From positions 1 to 9,586 of the forward strand of contig JAPLGF010000292.1 of NCBI GenBank assembly GCA_026390275.1: a stretch of 9,586 nucleotides of DNA, read 5' to 3'. The notes beneath the pieces are model-generated. The model saw only the letters and a list, made by a program, of their open reading frames with translations. It did no database searches and was not told the DNA's origin. Positions within the stretch are counted from its first letter, which is position 1, and the number at the start of each line of letters is the position of its first letter. This DNA is from Candidatus Atribacteria bacterium. GTDB lineage: Bacteria; Atribacterota; Atribacteria; Atribacterales; Atribacteraceae. Shown one piece after another: positions 5,817-9,586 of the stretch. A program made the translations under genes and the position numbers.

Positions 5817-6005
5817 ATAGCGAGGACAGGGTCGACCGGAACCCGAACTGGTTTGACACCATATGCAGAGTGCACCCATGGGGTTCGCGTAATTCAACAA
5901 CCCTCCTTCCAGGTAAAGTTTTTCCATATCTTGTAACAAAAAAGAGGACCCCGTCAAAAAATAAATTCCCTTAATCGTGATCATGAGATAAACCCCACCC
6001 CCAGA
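5817..6005. other. Rest of the gap after the oxidoreductase, no intact gene
   Basis: The 479-base gap 5527-6005 has no credible gene. Its left part holds the sugar-operon leader, promoter and operator listed separately. The remaining 189 bases contain no tRNA and no GC-rich hairpin with a T run after the oxidoreductase stop, although short T runs occur on the minus strand at 5935-5962. A minus-strand frame at 5877-5900 spells LLNYANPM, discussed as a possible glycosidase fragment. Confidence 0.4.
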
Positions 6006-7295
6006 TCAGCATAATTTTTTTTGAATGAGGAAACTCACCCGTTTTGCTAATGCCATGATGGTGAGAATAGGGGGATTACCTAAAGATCGGGGAAACAGAG
6101 TGGCATCAGCTACATAGAGGTTGGGAGGGAGAAAAGGAGAATGCAGGGTTTGCGATTCGTTTATGGTGAGGGGAAGCATTCCTCCGGGGTGGCCAGCATT
6201 GAGAGTACCGAGAAAAATATTTTCCTTTTTCGCACCGAATCGGAGAAGTATTTCGTTACAGAGCTCCACCCCCTCTTGGAGCCGGGCATGGTCCTCGATC
6301 GTGAGAGTTTTAGAAATGTGAGATCCGGAAACAAAACCAGAATTGGAATCGGCAATTTTGATCATGAGTCCCAAGATATTCTCCGGTCGGGATCGCCATC
6401 GCCGGTTAAAAAAGAAACTCAGGAAGTCGAAATACGGGGAAAAGATATAGTGTTCCCGCTGAATAACGAAGGGCATGGGGATTTCCGTACTCTGGTGGAC
6501 TCCTTCCCATTCCACAGCCACACAGAGCACCGGGTCCACAAAGAGACGGGGAACGGTGGAGATACCAGATCGTTGTAAGATGGCTGGGGTACCCAGGCCT
6601 CCGGCTGCGAGCACCACCAGATCCGCCGGGACGAATTCTGGTCCCCATTCCCATCGAACCTTCACTCCCGTCACTTCCCCTTCCCGAATGAGGACTTTTT
6701 CCACCGTCCCACCAGTCTGGAGAAGAGCTCCTTTCCCCACTGCCTTTCGGACAAATTCCCGGCTGTCCCACTTCACTCCCCGGGGACATCCCAGTACACA
6801 CCGCCCACAGTTCGCACAATGTTCATAATGACCCATCTTGGGCATCGGCATGGGATTGAGTCCCATTTGTTGAGAAAGATCAAAGAGTCGCCGGGTATTT
6901 TTCCGCCAGAGTCTCTGATGACTATCCGTGATCGGTATCTCCCGGGTGAGTTCATCAAACTCCTCATCCAAGTCAATTCCCATCTCCCGGAGGTCCTCGT
7001 CCACCCGTAGGGCATTCCCGGTACTGAGTGTCGTGGTTCCTCCCACTCCCCTTCCATTCACCACCATCATCCCCTCTCCTACCCTCCTCACTTTCATGGC
7101 AGGAAAGAAGAATTGAATGATTCGCTCATCAAAGAGAATGCCGGTCCTTTTTATAGTCCAGGCAGTGGAAAGGGGCAGGGAAAATGGACGAAACTCCCTT
7201 CCTGCCTCCAAAAGAGTGACAGCAAATTTCCCTGCCAGCTCTTTCGCCACCGTTGCTCCCCCCGCTCCACTCCCGACCACTATGACCCGCTTCAT
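6006..7295 (-). CDS. GMC-family FAD oxidoreductase with ferredoxin-like Cys motif
   Basis: A 429-residue flavoprotein of the glucose-methanol-choline family, which oxidises alcohols with FAD. The N-terminus gives the dinucleotide fold (VIVVGSGAGGATVAKEL, GxGxxG at residues 8-13, with the ribose-binding Glu in LLEAGREF). NGRGVGGTTTLSTGN at 80-94 is the family's FAD-covering signature, LVVLAAGGLGTPAILQRSG a second FAD contact, and His369 (NAGHPGG) and Asn407 (GNPPILTIMALA) fit the catalytic His/Asn pair. Cys160, 163, 166 and 170 (CANCGRCVLGCP) have exactly the C-x2-C-x2-C-x3-C-P spacing of a [4Fe-4S] ferredoxin, suggesting electrons may leave to a carrier rather than to oxygen. It is shorter than typical 500-600-residue GMC enzymes. 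The start is set at 7295: GGAGG lies nine bases upstream, while it directly abuts the in-frame ATG at 7304. It follows the small gene by about 45 bases. Confidence 0.88.
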   Translation of the reverse strand: MKRVIVVGSGAGGATVAKELAGKFAVTLLEAGREFRPFSLPLSTAWTIKRTGILFDERIIQFFFPAMKVRRVGEGMMVVNGRGVGGTTTLSTGNALRVDEDLREMGIDLDEEFDELTREIPITDSHQRLWRKNTRRLFDLSQQMGLNPMPMPKMGHYEHCANCGRCVLGCPRGVKWDSREFVRKAVGKGALLQTGGTVEKVLIREGEVTGVKVRWEWGPEFVPADLVVLAAGGLGTPAILQRSGISTVPRLFVDPVLCVAVEWEGVHQSTEIPMPFVIQREHYIFSPYFDFLSFFFNRRWRSRPENILGLMIKIADSNSGFVSGSHISKTLTIEDHARLQEGVELCNEILLRFGAKKENIFLGTLNAGHPGGMLPLTINESQTLHSPFLPPNLYVADATLFPRSLGNPPILTIMALAKRVSFLIQKKLC

Positions 7296-7339
7296 AAAAG
7301 ACATCCTCCAAAAATGTAACCAGAAAATAGTTTCACTTA

Positions 7340-7684
7340 TTACTCATCATTGCTCCCACGCACATACCTGGCACGACAGCATGGTTTTCCTTCTGTTATT
7401 CGCTCTATAAAATAGAACTCACCGTTTCCGCAGATTCCCTCGATCAAGCCCTGATCCAGGAAAGAGATGAGGGAACAAACATCTGGTGAATAATAGGCAC
7501 TGAAAAAGCACTGTTCGATGAGAATCTCGCCGGAAAAAAGGAAATGGAAGTCAATACCAATGACCCGGTAAAAAATGCGGCAAAGAGACATCCCTTCTTC
7601 TGGAGTACGAAGATGAAAGTGATGGCGAAGCTCTCTCCCCCATTGATAGGCTCCCTGGTACAGACGTTGACGAAGAGTATCCAT
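7340..7684 (-). CDS. Small Cys-containing protein, ATC-hydrolase-like or V4R-like
   Basis: A 114-residue protein translated in a different frame from the ligase and lying between the ligase and the oxidoreductase. The C-terminal half, GEILIEQCFFSAYYSPDVCS then FLDQGLIEG, NGEFYFIERITEGKPCCRAR, resembles the pattern of L-2-amino-thiazoline-4-carboxylate-hydrolase-like and related small ligand-binding proteins, which share a Cys, a second Cys about ten residues on, and a terminal 'G..CC' (here Cys59, Cys70, Cys102-103). I am not sure of the family. GGGGA a few bases before the ATG is only a fair SD. The first ~240 bases overlap the nominal 3' end of the ligase ORF, but this frame looks like protein and the other does not. 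It may be free-standing or the C-terminal domain of a ligase fusion separated by an indel. Confidence 0.6.
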   Translation of the reverse strand: MDTLRQRLYQGAYQWGRELRHHFHLRTPEEGMSLCRIFYRVIGIDFHFLFSGEILIEQCFFSAYYSPDVCSLISFLDQGLIEGICGNGEFYFIERITEGKPCCRARYVRGSNDE

Positions 7685-9525
7685 ATTTTCCCCAGATACT
7701 CATCGGGTATTTTTCCGAGGAAAAGGACATTATCAGCAACTTCCCTTTCTTCATATAAAGCTTCAATCACCGGACGGTACCGGGTGAGAATCACGGAACG
7801 CTTCAGCTTGAGGTTGGCGGTGAGTTCCCCTTTCTCAATAGACAGAGGAGAAGAGAGAACTGCCCAGCGTTTCACCTGCTCCGGACAGGAAAGACCAGCA
7901 TTGATATCGGGTATCAGTCGTTCCAGGTTATCCTTCCAGGTGGGATCAAGATCGGGGTTATCCACCCAGAGCAGCGCCACACAGTAGGGCTTCCCCTCCC
8001 CCACCAATATGCCTTCAGCAACTCCCGGAAGAGCCCGAAGCATTGATTCGATCTTCATAGGATAAATGTTCTTCCCGTAGGAGGTGATCAGGAGGTCTTT
8101 TTTTCGACCGGTGATCACCAAAAACCCTTCATCGGTCAGGTTTCCTATATCCCCGGTGAGAAGCCATCCGTCCCGCAAGCACGAATCTCCTTCCTGGCCA
8201 AAATATCCCGTGGTCACTTGAGGCCCACGGCCCCGAATTTCCCCATCAGCAGCAATACTGATCTCGGTTTCCGGTAGTGGTTCCCCCACGGTTCCGATCC
8301 GGTTTCGATCCACCCGGTTAATAGTGAGGAGGGGAGCCTCAGTGAGTCCATAGGCGTTATGTATCTCAATCCCCAAGGCATGGAAGTTCTGGAGAAGGTC
8401 TTCGCGGAAGGGAGCAGACCCGGCGATAAATTGAACACATCGATCCAGGCCAGCTTTTCTCAGAGCGAACCATCGGATAAAAAGAGCGAGAAGCTGTCTG
8501 ACAACGCCCGGCTGGAATCGAAGAAACCAGTTCGTTACCAATTTTTTTTGAATGATCTCCCACCATTTTTCATAAAAACGAGGAACCGAGAAGAAAAGAG
8601 TTGGTCGAACCTGGGGGAGGGCCCGGATCAGGTCATGGAGATCTTCCAGAAAGAAAAGATTCACCGGAGCGGGGGCATAGAAAGGAGAATAGGCTCCCAG
8701 GATACCTTCCACCACATGGTTCAAAGGAAGGAAGGAGAGATAGAATACCGGGTGGTTACGGACTTTCCAGGGGGGAAGGGCGGCGATGGTTTCCGCCATC
8801 CAGCGGAGTTGATGATGGCGAAACATCACTCCTTTGGGTTCACCAGTGGTCCCAGAAGAATACCGGATGGTGGCAATATCCCCAAACTCCGCCGGTGAAC
8901 TGACAACTTCCGAATTCCCCTTCCCCAGATCCAAGAATTCCTCCCAGGATATGACTTTCCCTGTCAGTCCAGGAGGGATCGAACCTCGGCCAAAAAACAC
9001 CACCGGTAGGTCATTCCTCATTTCCCTCCCCTGAGGGAAATGATTCCGGTCTCCCATGAACAGGAATCTGGCTCCACTGGCAGAAAGAAGGACATCAATC
9101 TCTTCCCACGGGCTGGTGAGGTAGAGGGGAACACTCACTCCGCCAGCCAAACCGATCGCAACATCCACGGTGAGATACCGGGTACTGTTACCACCGATCA
9201 GGGCTACCCGGTCTCCCGGTCGGATTCCCCACATCTGCAAAGAGGCAGTGACTGCAAGTATTTCCCGTTGGAGATCCTTTGAATGACGTCTGGTGATCTT
9301 TCCGTCAACGATATCAGAGCAAACCACCGGACGGTGAGTACGTCCCAAGCGGAAAAGAACCTGTTCATGTACTGTTCGTTCAGACCGGTGAAGAAATCCA
9401 TGAAAGACAGCGTAATCCAGGAGACGAGGGAGAAAGTCTCGCCAAGAGGGTGATTCAATTCCCAGAAGCTGATCGGTATGATCCCGCTGGAATTGCCGAT
9501 TTTCGAAGTAAGGAAGGAGAAGCAT
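7444..9525 (-). CDS. Long-chain acyl-CoA synthetase-type AMP-forming ligase, 3' frame doubtful
   Basis: An ANL-superfamily acid:CoA ligase that would adenylate a carboxylate and then form its CoA thioester. Visible motifs are the P-loop YSSGTTGEPKG at 222-232, LPLNHV at 267-271, NAYGLTEAP at 390-398, DGWLLTGDIG at 452-461 (ATP-ribose Asp), GRKKDLLITSYGKNIYP at 473-489 (hinge) and GELTANLKLKR at 567-576 carrying the catalytic Lys. The long insert between the P-loop and YGLTE (residues 233-389) fits the FadD15/FAA-like long-chain group. Family proteins end near residue 593-613; residues ~614-693 look like an out-of-frame read of the next gene. A TGA at 7700-7702 in the neighbouring frame would end it correctly if one base were gained or lost in the A5 run at 7710-7714. 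The ATG at 9525 lacks a clear SD and the frame stays open to the window edge, so the true start may lie outside. Confidence 0.85.
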   Translation of the reverse strand: MLLLPYFENRQFQRDHTDQLLGIESPSWRDFLPRLLDYAVFHGFLHRSERTVHEQVLFRLGRTHRPVVCSDIVDGKITRRHSKDLQREILAVTASLQMWGIRPGDRVALIGGNSTRYLTVDVAIGLAGGVSVPLYLTSPWEEIDVLLSASGARFLFMGDRNHFPQGREMRNDLPVVFFGRGSIPPGLTGKVISWEEFLDLGKGNSEVVSSPAEFGDIATIRYSSGTTGEPKGVMFRHHQLRWMAETIAALPPWKVRNHPVFYLSFLPLNHVVEGILGAYSPFYAPAPVNLFFLEDLHDLIRALPQVRPTLFFSVPRFYEKWWEIIQKKLVTNWFLRFQPGVVRQLLALFIRWFALRKAGLDRCVQFIAGSAPFREDLLQNFHALGIEIHNAYGLTEAPLLTINRVDRNRIGTVGEPLPETEISIAADGEIRGRGPQVTTGYFGQEGDSCLRDGWLLTGDIGNLTDEGFLVITGRKKDLLITSYGKNIYPMKIESMLRALPGVAEGILVGEGKPYCVALLWVDNPDLDPTWKDNLERLIPDINAGLSCPEQVKRWAVLSSPLSIEKGELTANLKLKRSVILTRYRPVIEALYEEREVADNVLFLGKIPDEYLGKIWILFVNVCTREPINGGESFAITFIFVLQKKGCLFAAFFTGSLVLTSISFFPARFSSNSAFSVPIIHQMFVPSSLSWIRA

Positions 9526-9586
9526 GAATGACGATTTGTCCCGTTTTGACCGACCCGGGAAAAGGGAAAGAAGGGAAACAAGAAGA

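Noticed and set aside
5820..5890. Possible tRNA-like sequence in the gap
   Set aside because: No cloverleaf with matching acceptor stem, anticodon arm and GGTTCAA-type T loop could be assembled on either strand.
6406..6819. Minus-strand 137-residue ORF inside the oxidoreductase
   Set aside because: Gly/Ser/Arg-rich shadow of the GMC gene in another frame; the GMC frame carries all family motifs.
7684..7714. Programmed -1 frameshift joining ligase and small protein
   Set aside because: The candidate slip site (G GGG AAA) is not a valid X-XXY-YYZ heptamer in the ligase frame, and no stimulatory structure is evident; an indel or normal gene boundary is simpler.
8359..8898. Long plus-strand ORF (179 residues) opposite the ligase
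   Set aside because: It is antisense to a region encoding conserved ligase motifs, with low-complexity, charge-rich composition and no recognisable domain.

Overview
The window looks like bacterial metagenomic DNA from a Gram-negative-type, probably anaerobic organism. Gene spacing is tight, Shine-Dalgarno (SD) sequences are strong (GGAGG type), and two proteins carry export signals. All convincing genes lie on the minus strand. The lineage cannot be fixed from the sequence; a deep-branching fermenter such as Atribacterota would fit, but that is only a guess. The first ~145 bases are extremely GC-rich and appear foreign to the rest, so the left edge is probably a chimeric join.

Reading the minus strand from the right edge, there are three blocks. 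(1) About 9525-6006 holds a three-gene cluster: a long-chain-acyl-CoA-synthetase-type AMP-forming ligase, a small cysteine-containing protein that begins where the ligase should end but in another frame, and a GMC-type FAD oxidoreductase with a ferredoxin-like cysteine motif. The spacing suggests one transcript that oxidises an alcohol-type substrate and activates a carboxylate. The pathway is not one I can name. (2) About 5816-1325 is a sugar-uptake operon. It has a well-formed sigma-70 promoter with a LacI-type operator-like palindrome, a ~240-nt leader containing a five-codon ORF with a perfect SD, a periplasmic sugar-binding protein, a large intercistronic hairpin, a ribose-type permease, a single-domain ATPase, the remnant of a tagatose/psicose-epimerase-like gene, and an intact xylose-isomerase-like TIM-barrel enzyme. 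The logic is import of a monosaccharide or polyol followed by isomerisation. (3) About 1107-146 holds an SSB-like OB-fold protein without an acidic tail, a probable terminator, and a secreted VWA-domain protein cut off at the chimeric join.

The points most worth a second look are the frame conflict at the end of the ligase, the ligase / small protein / Fe-S-like GMC cluster, the epimerase remnant, and the regulatory architecture upstream of the sugar-binding protein. There are no rRNA or tRNA genes, CRISPR arrays, insertion sequences or phage genes that I can recognise.
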